Source: Nonomuraea gerenzanensis
GTDB lineage: Bacteria; Actinomycetota; Actinomycetes; Streptosporangiales; Streptosporangiaceae
NCBI RefSeq assembly: GCF_020215645.1
Contig: NZ_CP084058.1
Span: 6,200,001 to 6,264,000 of the forward strand
DNA: 64,000 nt
Direction of reading: 5' to 3'
Below are positions 34,336 to 43,900 of the stretch, piece after piece; positions within the stretch are counted from its first letter, which is position 1; each line of letters opens with the position of its first letter. The position numbers and the translations under genes were made by a program. The notes beneath the pieces are model-generated. The model had not been told where the DNA came from, searched no databases, and saw only the letters and a program-made list of their open reading frames with translations.

Positions 34336-35876
34336 GCAGCGCCGCCCCGCGCGGGGACTTCGGGCGGTTGCTGCGCGCCGAGTGGACCAAGTTCAGGACG
34401 GTACGCGGCTGGGTGGCCGCCATGGCCGCGGCAGCGCTGGTCACCGTGCTCCTCGGACTGCTGTCGGCCTCCGGCAGCCACGCCTCCTGCGGCTCCGGCC
34501 CCGTCGAGGTCGCCTGCCCGGCTGCGCCGGTGGGGCCGGACGGCGTAGCCGTGGACGACAAGTTCTTCTTCGTGCACCGGCCGCTGACCGGCGACGGCGC
34601 CATCACTGTCCGCCTGACCTCCATGACCGGCCAGATCCGCAAGCCCGACGTCACCCCGGGGCGGCGCAACGTGGTCCCCGGCCTCGTGCCGTGGGCGAAG
34701 GCCGGAGTCATGATCAAGGAAAGCACCCGGCAGGGCTCCCCCTACGCGGCGGTGATGGTGACCGGCGCGCACGGCGTCCGGATGCAGCACGACTTCACCC
34801 ACGACGTGGCCGGCCGGCCGGGCGGCGTCTCCCGCCGGTCGCCGCGCTGGCTCCGCCTCACCCGCTCCGGCGACACCCTCACCGGGTACGAATCCACCGA
34901 CGGCACCACCTGGACCCGGGTCGGCACCGCGACCCTGACCGGGCTGCCGCGCACCGTCCGCATCGGCCTGTTCGCCACCTCCCCCGGCGACCTCACCGTC
35001 ACCCAGGGAGACGTCGGCGGATCCGTCGCCGCGGCCCGCTTCACCGAGGCCACCGGCGAGTTCGACCAGGTCGAGCTCCAGGGCGACACGCCCGGCGCCT
35101 GGCGCGACGACGACATCGGCGTCACCACCGCACCCGACGGCACCCCTCACCACCCGGGCCGCGCCGGCCGGTCCGGCGACGCCTTCTCCGTCACCGGCGT
35201 CGGCGACATCGCACCGGCCATCGAGGGCACCGCCCCTGAACGTCCCCTCAGCGGGGCGCTGACCGGGCTCGTCCTCGTCATCGTGGTGGCCGTCCTGTTC
35301 GTCACCGCCGAGTACCGGCACGGTCTCATCCGCACGACCCTGCTGGCCGGCCCCCGCCGCGGCCGGACGCTCGCGGCCAAGGCGCTGGCGCTCGGCCTGG
35401 TCGCCTTCGCCGCCGCCCTGCCCGCCATCGCGATCACCTTCGCGGCCGGTGGGCGGATCCTGCGTGGCAACGGCAACCCGGTCCTGCCGGTGTCCCTGCT
35501 CACTGAGATCCGCATCGTGGCCGGCATGGCGGCGCTGTTCGCGCTCACCGCCGTGCTCTCCCTCGCTCTCGGCGCCCTGCTGCGGCGCAGTGTCGCGGCG
35601 GTCATCACCGCCGTCACGGTGATCATCGTCCCGCACGTCCTGGCCACCACCTCCGTCCTGCCCGACAGTGCCGCGCGGTGGCTGCTGCGCCTCACCCCGG
35701 CCGCCGGCTTCGCCGCGCAGCAGAGCGTCCCGCAGTACGCGCACGTGCTCGGCCACTACGCGCCCATCGCCGGGTTCTACCCGCTGCCGCCCTGGGCCGG
35801 CGTGGCCGTGCTGGCCGGTTACGCCGCGCTCGCCCTCGGCCTGGCCGCCGTCCAGCTGCGCCGGAGGGACGCGTGA
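34332..35876 (+). CDS. ABC-2 permease with large extracellular lectin-like insert
   Basis: 514 residues. RLLRAEWTKFRTVRGWVAAM is the standard ABC-2 permease opening, and helix 1 follows. Instead of a short loop, about 240 residues (45-300) are extracellular and look like a concanavalin-like/DUF1349 beta-sandwich: GRRNVVPGLVPWAKAGVMIK, PYAAVMVTGAHGVRMQHDF, YESTDGTTWTRVGTATL, RIGLFATSPGDLTVTQGD. Five more membrane helices follow, with EYRHGLIRTTLLAGPRRGR. The insert could sense or grip the exported compound or the wall. Coupled to the ATPase by a 4-nt overlap. Confidence 0.88.
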   Translation: MSSAAPRGDFGRLLRAEWTKFRTVRGWVAAMAAAALVTVLLGLLSASGSHASCGSGPVEVACPAAPVGPDGVAVDDKFFFVHRPLTGDGAITVRLTSMTGQIRKPDVTPGRRNVVPGLVPWAKAGVMIKESTRQGSPYAAVMVTGAHGVRMQHDFTHDVAGRPGGVSRRSPRWLRLTRSGDTLTGYESTDGTTWTRVGTATLTGLPRTVRIGLFATSPGDLTVTQGDVGGSVAAARFTEATGEFDQVELQGDTPGAWRDDDIGVTTAPDGTPHHPGRAGRSGDAFSVTGVGDIAPAIEGTAPERPLSGALTGLVLVIVVAVLFVTAEYRHGLIRTTLLAGPRRGRTLAAKALALGLVAFAAALPAIAITFAAGGRILRGNGNPVLPVSLLTEIRIVAGMAALFALTAVLSLALGALLRRSVAAVITAVTVIIVPHVLATTSVLPDSAARWLLRLTPAAGFAAQQSVPQYAHVLGHYAPIAGFYPLPPWAGVAVLAGYAALALGLAAVQLRRRDA

Positions 35877-35926
35877 GACGCCCGCACCGCAGCCGCGCGA
35901 GCATGAGACGCCGGAGGAACGCGTGA
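35873..35926 (+). other. Mini-ORF 1 in repeat, 17 aa
   Basis: GTG 35873 overlaps the stop of the first permease (GTGA). It encodes 17 Arg-rich residues, MRRPHRSRASMRRRRNA, and ends in another GTGA overlap. It arises from the triplication. It is translatable in principle, since GGAGG stands about 6 nt upstream, but may only relay ribosomes to the next gene. Confidence 0.4.
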
Positions 35927-35976
35927 GACCTCCGCACCGCAGTCGCGCGAGCATGAGACGCCGGAGGAACGCGTGA
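35923..35976 (+). other. Mini-ORF 2 in repeat, 17 aa
   Basis: GTG 35923 overlaps the stop of mini-ORF 1; 17 residues (MRPPHRSRASMRRRRNA) end with a stop overlapping the GTG 35973 of the second permease. Same origin and caveat as mini-ORF 1. Confidence 0.4.
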
Positions 35977-36767
35977 GACCTCCGCACCGCAGCCGCGCGA
36001 GCATGAGGCGGCACCTGCACGCGGAGTGGACCAAACTCCGCACTCTGCCAGGAACCGGGCGGCTGCTGCTCACCATCGTGGTGCTGACCGCCGCCGTCAG
36101 CGTCGCCGCCTCCGCCGTCGTGTCGTGCACCCCGGCGGGCTGCGGCTACGATCCCGCCAGGATCCTCTTCTTCGGGGTCCAGGTGAGCCAGGCACTCGTC
36201 GCCGTCCTCGCCGTCACGGCGATCAGCGGCGAGTACGGCACCGGCATGATCCGCCTCACCCTGACCGCCATGCCGCACCGGACCGGCGTCCTGGCCGCCA
36301 AGGCCATCCTGCTGGCCGTCATCACCCTGATCACCGGGACCGCCGCCGTGCTCGCCGCCGCGCTCACCGCCCGTCACCTCCTGCTCGGCAACGGCTTCCC
36401 CGCCGGCATGCTCGACCTCATGAGCGGTCCCAACCTGCGCGCCGCCGCCGGCTCGGTCCTGTACCTGACGCTGATCGCCCTGCTCAGCCTGGGGGTCGCC
36501 ACCGCCGTACGCGACTCCGCCACCGCCGTCGGGGTCGTGCTCGGCCTGCTCTACCTCTTCCCCGCCCTCATCCTCATGATCTCCGACGCCGGCTGGCAGC
36601 GGCTGCTCTGGCAGATCTCCCCGATGAACGCCGGACTCGCCGTCCAGGCCACCACCGGCCTGGCCGCCCTGCCCCTCAGCCCCTGGGCCGGCCTCGGCGT
36701 CCTGGCAGCGTGGGCCGCCGCGGCCCTGCTCGGCGGCGGGCTGCTGCTGCGCGTACGCGACGCATGA
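35973..36767 (+). CDS. ABC-2 permease subunit
   Basis: 264 residues from GTG 35973, which has GGAGGAAC upstream. Family similarity really begins at ATG 36003 (MRRHLHAEWTKLRTLPGTG), so the first ten residues are repeat-derived. About six membrane helices, with SGEYGTGMIRLTLTAMPHRT as the usual cytoplasmic motif. Partner of the 34332-35876 permease; together with the ATPase they form an exporter. Confidence 0.9.
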   Translation: MRPPHRSRASMRRHLHAEWTKLRTLPGTGRLLLTIVVLTAAVSVAASAVVSCTPAGCGYDPARILFFGVQVSQALVAVLAVTAISGEYGTGMIRLTLTAMPHRTGVLAAKAILLAVITLITGTAAVLAAALTARHLLLGNGFPAGMLDLMSGPNLRAAAGSVLYLTLIALLSLGVATAVRDSATAVGVVLGLLYLFPALILMISDAGWQRLLWQISPMNAGLAVQATTGLAALPLSPWAGLGVLAAWAAAALLGGGLLLRVRDA

Positions 36768-36769
36768 CG

Positions 36770-37018
36770 GGCCCGCGCCGGAGCACGCGCGACCTCGCGG
36801 CTGCCGCGCACGTGCTCCGCCATCGCCCGCTCGTACGCGGGGAAGGCCCGCTCGTGGTCGCCGCCCGCCCGCGCCGGCTCCCCTGCCAGCACGTACGCGC
36901 CGACGACGGCCAGGCTGGTGCTGCCGCCGACGGCCGGCCCGGGGCAGTAGCCCGCGTCGCCGACCAGCGTCACCCTCCCCCGCGACCAGGTGTCCATGCG
37001 CAGCTGGGTTCTGGGGGC
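36770..37018 (-). pseudogene. FAD monooxygenase C-terminal fragment
   Basis: Reading leftwards from about 37018: RTQLRMDTWSRGRVTLVGDA, GYCPGPAVGGSTSLAVVGAY, then ERAFPAYERAMAEHVRGSRE. The GDA motif binds FAD ribityl phosphate in PheA/TfdB-type monooxygenases. The N-terminal Rossmann part and the C-terminal end are missing. The fragment ends at the permease gene and starts where a TetR fragment of opposite direction begins. Confidence 0.75.
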
Positions 37019-37029
37019 GAACCTGCCCG

Positions 37030-37328
37030 AGTTCGACAGCCGTCCCGGACCGGTCCTGGAGGTGCTGCTGGAGCAGCAGCGCGCCTGGCACGCGACTCTG
37101 GCGACGCGGTTCCGGCACGCCGTCGCGCGCGGTGAGACGGCCTACCTGGATCCGGAGTCCGCCGCCTTCCAGGTGAGCGCCTTGCTCAACGCCGTCAACC
37201 TGGCGGTGCGGCTCGGTGAGGGCGACCGGGTCGCGATGGCGCGGGGCGTGATCGAGGGGCTGCTCGCGCCGCCGTCGCGGGGTGCGCGGCGTGCTGCCCG
37301 GCGGTCCTCCGCCACACCGGGCGAGTAA
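37030..37328 (+). pseudogene. TetR regulator C-terminal fragment
   Basis: Reads GPVLEVLLEQQRAWHATLAT, then RGETAYLDPESAAFQVSALL and NAVNLAVRLGEGDR, ending at TAA 37326. This is the ligand-domain end of a TetR protein. The helix-turn-helix half is missing, and no start or ribosome site remains. Confidence 0.65.
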
Positions 37329-37518
37329 CCCGGCGGCGTCCGCGATCCCATGAGGCCATCAGCGCCGGCGAGCCGCCATCCCCACGCCGGCCTTGGAACT
37401 GGCGAAGTTTCCACAAACATGCAGGTCAAGACACTTACCCGTCTCCTGCCGGGGGAAATACGCCCGCATGCCAGGAACGCGAGGGCCTGGCTGGATATCG
37501 GGTGAATGGGGACACGGA

Positions 37519-39540
37519 ATGGCCACGCTGGAGACGACGCCCACCGGGCTGCGGGAAGAGGTGGCGGCGCGGGTGAACGCCAGAAGCGAGCAGCGCCGGC
37601 GGACGATCGCGCTGCTCGCCGAGCCGGGCGGGATCGCCAGGGCCGACGAGCCGGTACGCGTGGCCACCCGTATCGACCGGCTCAGCCACCACTTCCGGGA
37701 CGTCCCCCCGATAGACCCCGCCGCGATGGCCGTCGCGGACCCGGCGGCCGTGTCAGCGGCGGTGGCGGTGCTGGAGCGGATCATCCACACCGATGACCTG
37801 CTCCCCGTCGGCTACCTGGAGGGCGGGGCGACGGCGGCGCGGGCGGTCGGGCGGGTGGTCATCCGTGACGCGCGCGGGCGGCTGGCCGGCTACGGCACCG
37901 GGTCGCTGGTCTCCCCGGACCTGCTGCTCACCAACCACCATGTGCTCGGCGACGCCGGGACGGCCGGTCGCAGCAGCGTCGAGTTCGACTACCAGGACGG
38001 CGTGGACGGGCGGCCGCTGCCGCTGCACGGGTTCGCCCTGGACCCGGGCCGGTTCTTCTTCGCCGACCGGGCGCTGGACTTCGCGCTGGTGGCGGTGCGG
38101 GCCAGCGCGGGTGAGCTGGCCCGGTTCGGGTTCAACCCGCTGGTGGCCGCCGAGGGCAAGGTCATCATCGGCGACTTCGTGACGATCGTCCAGCATCCCG
38201 GCGGGGAGAAGAAGCAGGTCGCTCTCCGGGAGAACCGGATCGTCGACATCCTGGACTCGTTCCTGCACTACCAGACCGACACCGAGCCCGGCTCCTCCGG
38301 CTCCCCCGTCTTCAACGACCAGTGGGAGATCGTGGCCCTGCACCACGCGGGCGTCCCCGTCCCCGAGCACGACGAGTACGGCTACATCAACGAAGGGGTA
38401 CGCGTCAGCAGCCTGCTGGCCTTCCTGCGCGATCAGCCGTTCGCGCCGGCTCAGCAGGCGCTGGTCGACCGGCTGTTCACCGAACGCCTGCCGCAGGCTC
38501 CCGCCGACCGGCCGATCACCCGGCAGGCGGCCCAGCCCGTGGAGCCCGTGGAGCCGGGCACCGCGCAGGCGCCGCTGACGATCACCCTGACGCCGCCCTT
38601 CGACATCCGGCTCCGCGGCGGGCTGGAGCCCGCGACCGGCACCGGCCCCGCCGCCGAGGCGGCGCCGGAGGCGATCCGGATCGATCCGGACTATGCCCGG
38701 CGCCGGGGCTATGACCCGGACTTCCTGCCGGGCGCGCATCGGGTGCCGCTGCCCACCCTGCATCCCGAGCTCGTCCCGCTGGCGGCGATCAACCGGCACG
38801 CGGGAGACGGGCCGGCGCACGTACTGAAATATCATCACTTCAGCGTGGTGATGAACCGGCAACGGCGGCTCGCCTTCTTCACCGCGGTCAACATCGACGG
38901 CGAGACCAGCCTGCGCATCCGCCGCGACCCCGACCGATGGATCTACGATCCCCGCCTGCCTCACAGCGAGCAGGCCGGCGAGGAGGTCTACCGCGACAAC
39001 CCGCTGGACCGCGGCCACCTGGTCCGCCGCCTGGACCCCGCCTGGGGAGCCAGCCACACGGTGGCCAAGTCCGCCAACGACGACACCTTCCACTTCACCA
39101 ACTGCACCCCGCAGCACAGGGACTTCAACCAGAACCAGACGACCTGGGCAGGGCTGGAGGACTACATCCTGGACAACGCCGACACCCGCGACCTGAAGGC
39201 CACCGTCTTCACCGGCCCGGTCCTCGCGGCCGACGACGACCCCTATCGCGGCGTGCAGCTGCCCCGCCAGTACTGGAAAGTGGTGGCGATGGTCAAACGG
39301 AACGACGAGCTGTCTGCCACCGGTTACCTGCTCAGCCAGGATCACCTCATCGACGGCCTGGAAGCCGTGCCCGGAGAGTTCTCCTACGGCGCCTACAAGA
39401 CCTACCAGGTGCCGATCAGGCGGATCGAGGACCTCACCCGGCTGTCCTTCGGCACCCTCTCCGACGCCGACCCGCTGGCCCGGGTGGAAGCCGCCACCAC
39501 GGCCCGGGAGATCACCGACCTTCGCCGGCTCGTCCTCTGA
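37519..39540 (+). CDS. Trypsin-like serine protease fused to DNA/RNA non-specific endonuclease
   Basis: 673 residues, no signal peptide. Residues about 95-325 are a trypsin-like (S1/Glu-endopeptidase) domain: LLLTNHHVLGD (His about 141), RALDFALVAV (Asp 187) and TEPGSSGSPVFN (Ser 260). A Pro-rich linker at about 350-420 follows. Residues about 440-650 are a NUC1-type nuclease: NPLDRGHLVRR with the DRGH His at 500, then FHFTNCTPQHRDFNQNQ with metal-binding Asn, and YWKVVAMVKRNDELSATGYL. Both catalytic sets look intact. Such fusions occur in bacterial conflict and effector loci, where the protease may release or regulate the nuclease. ATG 37519 has only a weak ribosome site. Stands alone; no immunity gene is obvious. 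Confidence 0.88.
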   Translation: MATLETTPTGLREEVAARVNARSEQRRRTIALLAEPGGIARADEPVRVATRIDRLSHHFRDVPPIDPAAMAVADPAAVSAAVAVLERIIHTDDLLPVGYLEGGATAARAVGRVVIRDARGRLAGYGTGSLVSPDLLLTNHHVLGDAGTAGRSSVEFDYQDGVDGRPLPLHGFALDPGRFFFADRALDFALVAVRASAGELARFGFNPLVAAEGKVIIGDFVTIVQHPGGEKKQVALRENRIVDILDSFLHYQTDTEPGSSGSPVFNDQWEIVALHHAGVPVPEHDEYGYINEGVRVSSLLAFLRDQPFAPAQQALVDRLFTERLPQAPADRPITRQAAQPVEPVEPGTAQAPLTITLTPPFDIRLRGGLEPATGTGPAAEAAPEAIRIDPDYARRRGYDPDFLPGAHRVPLPTLHPELVPLAAINRHAGDGPAHVLKYHHFSVVMNRQRRLAFFTAVNIDGETSLRIRRDPDRWIYDPRLPHSEQAGEEVYRDNPLDRGHLVRRLDPAWGASHTVAKSANDDTFHFTNCTPQHRDFNQNQTTWAGLEDYILDNADTRDLKATVFTGPVLAADDDPYRGVQLPRQYWKVVAMVKRNDELSATGYLLSQDHLIDGLEAVPGEFSYGAYKTYQVPIRRIEDLTRLSFGTLSDADPLARVEAATTAREITDLRRLVL

Positions 39541-39570
39541 GACCGCCGCACGGCGAAGGGCGCCTCGGCT

Positions 39571-40206
39571 TCACGCGCCGTTGACGACGGCGTCGAAGCC
39601 CTGCAGCTCACCGGCCACCTGACCGGCCGGGTCGAGGAGCTGGACCGGTTCGTGCAACCGCCAGGACGCGTTGACCGGGGGGAAGGACGAGACGTCGGAC
39701 TGCCGCAGTGTGGCGTACTTCGTCGGTCCGGTGGCCGGCGCGGTGATGGTCTCCCCGGTGGCCTTGTCGATGACCGTCATGGTGAGCGACAGGTGGACGA
39801 GTAGTTCCCCGCCACCGCCGCCGCTCGCCTGCATGACGCTGAGCGGGGTCAGGGTGGCCTCCGACAGGGCCAGGGCGAACAGCGTGCCGCTGCCGGGGGT
39901 GCTGGGCGAGGTGTCCGCCTCCACCCGGAACCCCCGGACCTCCATGACGAGCCCCTCCGGCCGGGAGGTGCGCACCAGGAGGTTGATGCCGCCCTTGAAG
40001 TCGAGGGTGAGGGCGCCCAGGATGTTCAGCTTCAGCGGCACGTCGGCGGCGTACATGCTGCAGGGGATGTCCACGCCCGTCGGCGGCAGCGGAGCGGCGG
40101 AGGCGTCGTCGGGCAGCAGCGCCTCGGTGCCGGCGGTGACCACGGCGGCGGCCATGCCCGCCGCCGCTCTCAGGAATCTGCGGCGAGCGTGGTGGCTCTC
40201 GGTCAT
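39571..40206 (-). CDS. Tat-exported protein of unknown function
   Basis: 211 residues. MTESHHARRRFLRAAAGMAA is a twin-arginine signal followed by a cleavage region near DASAAPLPP. The mature 165 residues are beta-rich (KLNILGALTLDFKGGINLLV, MEVRGFRVEADTSPSTPGSG, VHLSLTMTVIDKATGETITA) without Cys pairs or known motifs. ATG 40206. Convergent with the protease-nuclease gene, 30 bp apart. No function assigned. Confidence 0.78.
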   Translation of the reverse strand: MTESHHARRRFLRAAAGMAAAVVTAGTEALLPDDASAAPLPPTGVDIPCSMYAADVPLKLNILGALTLDFKGGINLLVRTSRPEGLVMEVRGFRVEADTSPSTPGSGTLFALALSEATLTPLSVMQASGGGGGELLVHLSLTMTVIDKATGETITAPATGPTKYATLRQSDVSSFPPVNASWRLHEPVQLLDPAGQVAGELQGFDAVVNGA

Positions 40207-40304
40207 CCGTGTGCTCCGTTCCCGAATAGGCAACGCTTCGCAATCAAAGCATGACAATGGGTGGTCGGCAAGCGGTGCCGGAGATGGCCGGCAGTCCATG
40301 GGCA

Positions 40305-40333
40305 TTGACTACATAGAGTAATGAGTTGATGAT
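40305..40333 (+). promoter_or_regulatory. Candidate promoter of EF-hand/PKS genes
   Basis: TTGACT at 40305-40310, 17 bp, then GATGAT at 40328-40333. The direct repeat AGTTGAT (40325-40331 and 40342-40348) overlaps its downstream end and may bind a regulator. The region is clearly AT-richer than its surroundings. Confidence 0.4.
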
Positions 40334-40383
40334 TCTTAGTAGTTGATCGGCTATCGGCCGCACCGGCCGGAGGGGGACAGGGC

Positions 40384-40932
40384 GTGCTCACAGCGTTGCA
40401 GGAACGCAAGCTCGACAAGGCGTTCGACCAGATGGACGTCAACCACAACACCGACCTGGAGCTGGACGATCTCATCGCCCTGGGCGTCAGGGTGCTGGCC
40501 GCTTTCGGCGTCAGCCCGGACAGCGACCCGGGCCGTCGCCTGTTCGGGACGTACACCGACTTCTGGGAGAGCCTGCTCGCCAAGATCGACCTGGACGGCG
40601 ATCGCAAGATCAGCCGCGAGGAGTACCGGCTCGGGATGCACGCGGCGTTCATCGAGGACCCCGACGGTTACGAGCGGGCCCTGCGGCCGGCCATCCAGGC
40701 GACGCTCGACGTCACGGACGTCAACGGCAACGGCGTGCTGGACCTGGCGGAGTTCCAGCGGTTCCAGTCGGCCTTCGGCACCAGCCCCGAGGACGCGGAG
40801 CTGGCCTTCCGCAAGATCGACACCGACGGCAGCGGCGCGCTCGGCATCGAGGAGCTGGTGGAGGCCGGCCGGCAGTTCTACATCGGCGCGGACCCCGCCC
40901 TGACTGGCAACTGGCTCTTCGGCCCGGTCTGA
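40384..40932 (+). CDS. EF-hand calcium-binding protein, calerythrin-like
   Basis: 182 residues with four EF-hand loops: DVNHNTDLELDD, DLDGDRKISREE, DVNGNGVLDLAE and DTDGSGALGIEE. The last three keep all acidic ligands; the first is the weakest. Size and spacing match actinobacterial calerythrin. GTG 40384 follows GGAGGGGGAC. It sits 64 bp before the PKS start and probably in its transcription unit; a Ca-dependent regulatory or scaffold role is inferred. Confidence 0.92.
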   Translation: MLTALQERKLDKAFDQMDVNHNTDLELDDLIALGVRVLAAFGVSPDSDPGRRLFGTYTDFWESLLAKIDLDGDRKISREEYRLGMHAAFIEDPDGYERALRPAIQATLDVTDVNGNGVLDLAEFQRFQSAFGTSPEDAELAFRKIDTDGSGALGIEELVEAGRQFYIGADPALTGNWLFGPV

Positions 40933-40996
40933 GCCGAGTGACAGCGGCCGCCTCTCATGCCGGGGACGGGCGGCCTTCAGCCAGAGACGGAGGGTC

Positions 40997-43900
40997 ATGC
41001 GGGAACCGTTGGCGATCGTGGGAGTCGGCTGCCGGCTGCCGGGCGGGATCGAGAATCTGGAGAGCCTGTGGGAGGCGCTGGTCGCGGGCAGCGATCTGGT
41101 GACGGAGGTGCCTCCCGATCGGTTCGATCCGGCGTGGTTCCTCGATCGCCGGACGAGGCGGGGCGGCAAGACCTACACCGCCCAGGGGGCGTTCCTGGAC
41201 GATCTCGCCGGGTTCGACGCCGGTTACTTCGGGATCGCGCCGAAGGAGGCCGACCGGCTCGACCCGCAGCAGCGGCTGATGCTGGAGCTCGCCGTCGAGG
41301 CGCTCGACGACGCCGCCATCGACCCGGCCGGTCTGGCGGGGTCCGGGGCGGCGGTGTTCGTGGGCGTGTTCAACGGCGACTACGGCAACCTGCAGTGCCG
41401 CGACCCCGCCAGCCTCAACGCCTACTCCGTCGCCGGATGGACCTTCGGCAACACCGCCAACCGGGTCTCCTACTGCCTGGATCTGCGCGGTCCCAGCCAG
41501 GGCATCGACACCGCCTGCTCCTCCGCGCTGGTCGCGCTGCACCAGGCGGCCCAGGCCCTGCGTTCGGGAGAGTGCGCGATCGCCCTGGCCGGGGGCGTCA
41601 ACGTGCTGCTCGACCCGGCCTCGTTCGTCGGGCTGTCCCAGGCCTCGATGCTCTCGGCCCGCGGCCGGTGCCAGGCCTTCTCCGCCGACGCCGACGGTTA
41701 CGTACGCGGGGAGGGCGCGGGCATGGTCGTGCTCAAGACGCTCGCCGGCGCGCAGGCCGACGGGGACCGGGTCCACGCCGTCCTGCTGGACACCGGCACC
41801 AACGCCGACGGCCGCACGCCCGGCCTGACCCATCCGGGCGTGGAGAGCCAGGCGCGGCTCCTTGAGCGGATGTACGCGGACGTCGAGGTGGACGACCTGG
41901 TCTACTGGGAGGCGCACGGCACCGGCACGCCCGTCGGGGATCCCGTCGAGTGCGAGGCGGTGGGCCGGGCCGTGGGGGTGCGCCGTTCGCCGGGCAACGC
42001 GCTTCCGATCGGGTCGATCAAGTCCAATATGGGGCATCTGGAGTCGGCGGCGGGCATGGCGGGGCTGATGAAGGCGCTGCTGGTGCTGCGGCACGGGCAG
42101 ATCCCGCCCTCGTTGCATGCCGAGGTGCTGAATCCGGCCGTCGACTGGGCGGGGTTGCGGTTGTCGCCGGTCCGGGAACTGCGGAGCGTCGCGCGGGTGG
42201 GGCGGGCGCTGGCCGGGGTGAGCTCGTTCGGTTTCGGCGGGGTGAACGCTCACGCCCTGCTGGCCGCGCCACCGTCCCCAGCGGCGCCGTCACGAGCCGC
42301 GCCGCCACGAGCCACGCAGTCACAGGCAGCACCGCCACAGGCAGCACCGCCACCAACCGCACCGCCACAGGCAGCACCGCCACCAACGGCACCGCCACAG
42401 GCAGCGCCACCACAAACGGCATGGCCAGGAGTGGCGCGGCCGGACACGCCGCCGCGACAAGGGGCGCCGCTGGACGGTGTGGCGGGAGCGGTGGCGCGAG
42501 CCGTGCCGGTGATCGTTTCCGGGCGGACCCCGGCTGCCGCGACGGAGCTGGCGTTGCGCGTGGCCGACCAGTGCGAGACGACGCGGCCCGAGGACTTCTA
42601 CGATCTGGCCCACACCCTCACCCGCCGCCGCGGCCTGCGCGAGCACCGCATTGCGGTCCTCGCCGCCAACCCGGCGGAGACCGCCACCCTGCTCCGGGAG
42701 GCCCAGCCGGCGGCAGCCGAGCAGGACGGCAGGATCGCCGTGGCCTTCGGCGGCGCGGGCACCCCGTGGCCCGGCATGGCCGACGATCTCATGGCCACGG
42801 ACCCTGAGTTCCGCGCCACGATCAGGCACATCGGCAAGCTGCTGTCCAGGCATGTGACCTGGTCGCTGGAAGCCGAGCTGGCCGCCCCGGCGAGCCGGTC
42901 CCGGCTGGCGACCGCCGAAGTGGGCCAGCCTGCGATCTTCGCCATGCAGATGGGCCTCCTCCAGGTCCTGAGAAATCATGGCCTGGTGCCTGATGTCGTT
43001 TTCGGGCACAGCGTCGGAGAGATCGCCGCCGCCTGCGCCTCCGGAGCCCTCGACCTGGAGAACGCCGTCCTGCTCTGCGCCGAACGCGGCAGGGCCCAGC
43101 AGCTGACCATGGGCCAGGGCGGCATGGCCGCGGTGGGCCTGCCCTTCGACCAGGCCGCCGAAGCCATCGAACCGTACGACCTCGAGATCGCCGCGATCAA
43201 CGGCGAGCGCGATGTGACGGTCGCGGGCTCCGGTGAGGCGCTGGAACGGCTGGCGGTGGAGCTGGCGGGCACCGGCGTCTTCTTCCGCCGCCTCGCCGTG
43301 GACTTCGCCTTCCACAGCCGGGCCATGGACCCCGTTCAGGCGGGACTGACCGAGGCGCTGTCCGGGCTGAGTCCCGGTTCCCCCGGCATCCCGATGATCT
43401 CGACGGTCACCGGCCGGCCGGTCGACGGTCCGCTGGACGCCGCGTACTGGTGGCGCAACGTGCGCCGGCCGGTGCTCTTCGGTCCGGCCGCCGCCCATCT
43501 GGCGGGCGCCGGCTTCCGTATCTTCCTGGAGGTCGGCCCGCACCCCGTCCTGCAGACCTACCTGAAGCGGGCCGGCCGGCAGGTCACCGTCCTGCCCACG
43601 CTCCGGCGCGACAGGCCGGGCGCGCCGGCGATCCGTACGGCTGTCGCCGCCCTGCTCGCCGCCGGGGCGAAGGCCGACTGGACGGCGTTCTTCCCCCGTC
43701 CAGGGCGGGTGGTGGACCTGCCGGCCTACCCCTGGAAACGCGAACGCCACTGGAACGGCCAGGCCGACTGGTGGGCGCCGCGTCTGGAGCACCCGCTGCT
43801 CGGTGCGCGGGCGCAGACGCTGGATCCGACCTGGAGCGCTCCGCTGGACCCGGCGAGGGTGCCGTGGGTGAGCGATCATCGGGTGGCGGGGGCCGTGGTG

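Larger units (their letters stand above)
35861..36010. repeat. Triplicated 50-bp gene junction
   Basis: Three 50-bp units start at 35861, 35911 and 35961, differing at about four sites. Each contains GCCGGAGG followed by ACGCGTGAGAC, that is, a ribosome site, a stop and an overlapping GTG start. The triplication lies at the boundary of the two permease genes. Confidence 0.93.

Noticed and set aside
35861..36010. CRISPR-like array from the 50-bp repeats
   Set aside because: Units are directly adjacent without unique spacers and each holds a start/stop overlap; this is simple tandem triplication.
34284..37118. 944-codon open frame antisense to the ABC exporter genes
   Set aside because: Low-complexity Gly/Gln/Asp-rich translation; the opposite strand has clear transporter domains.
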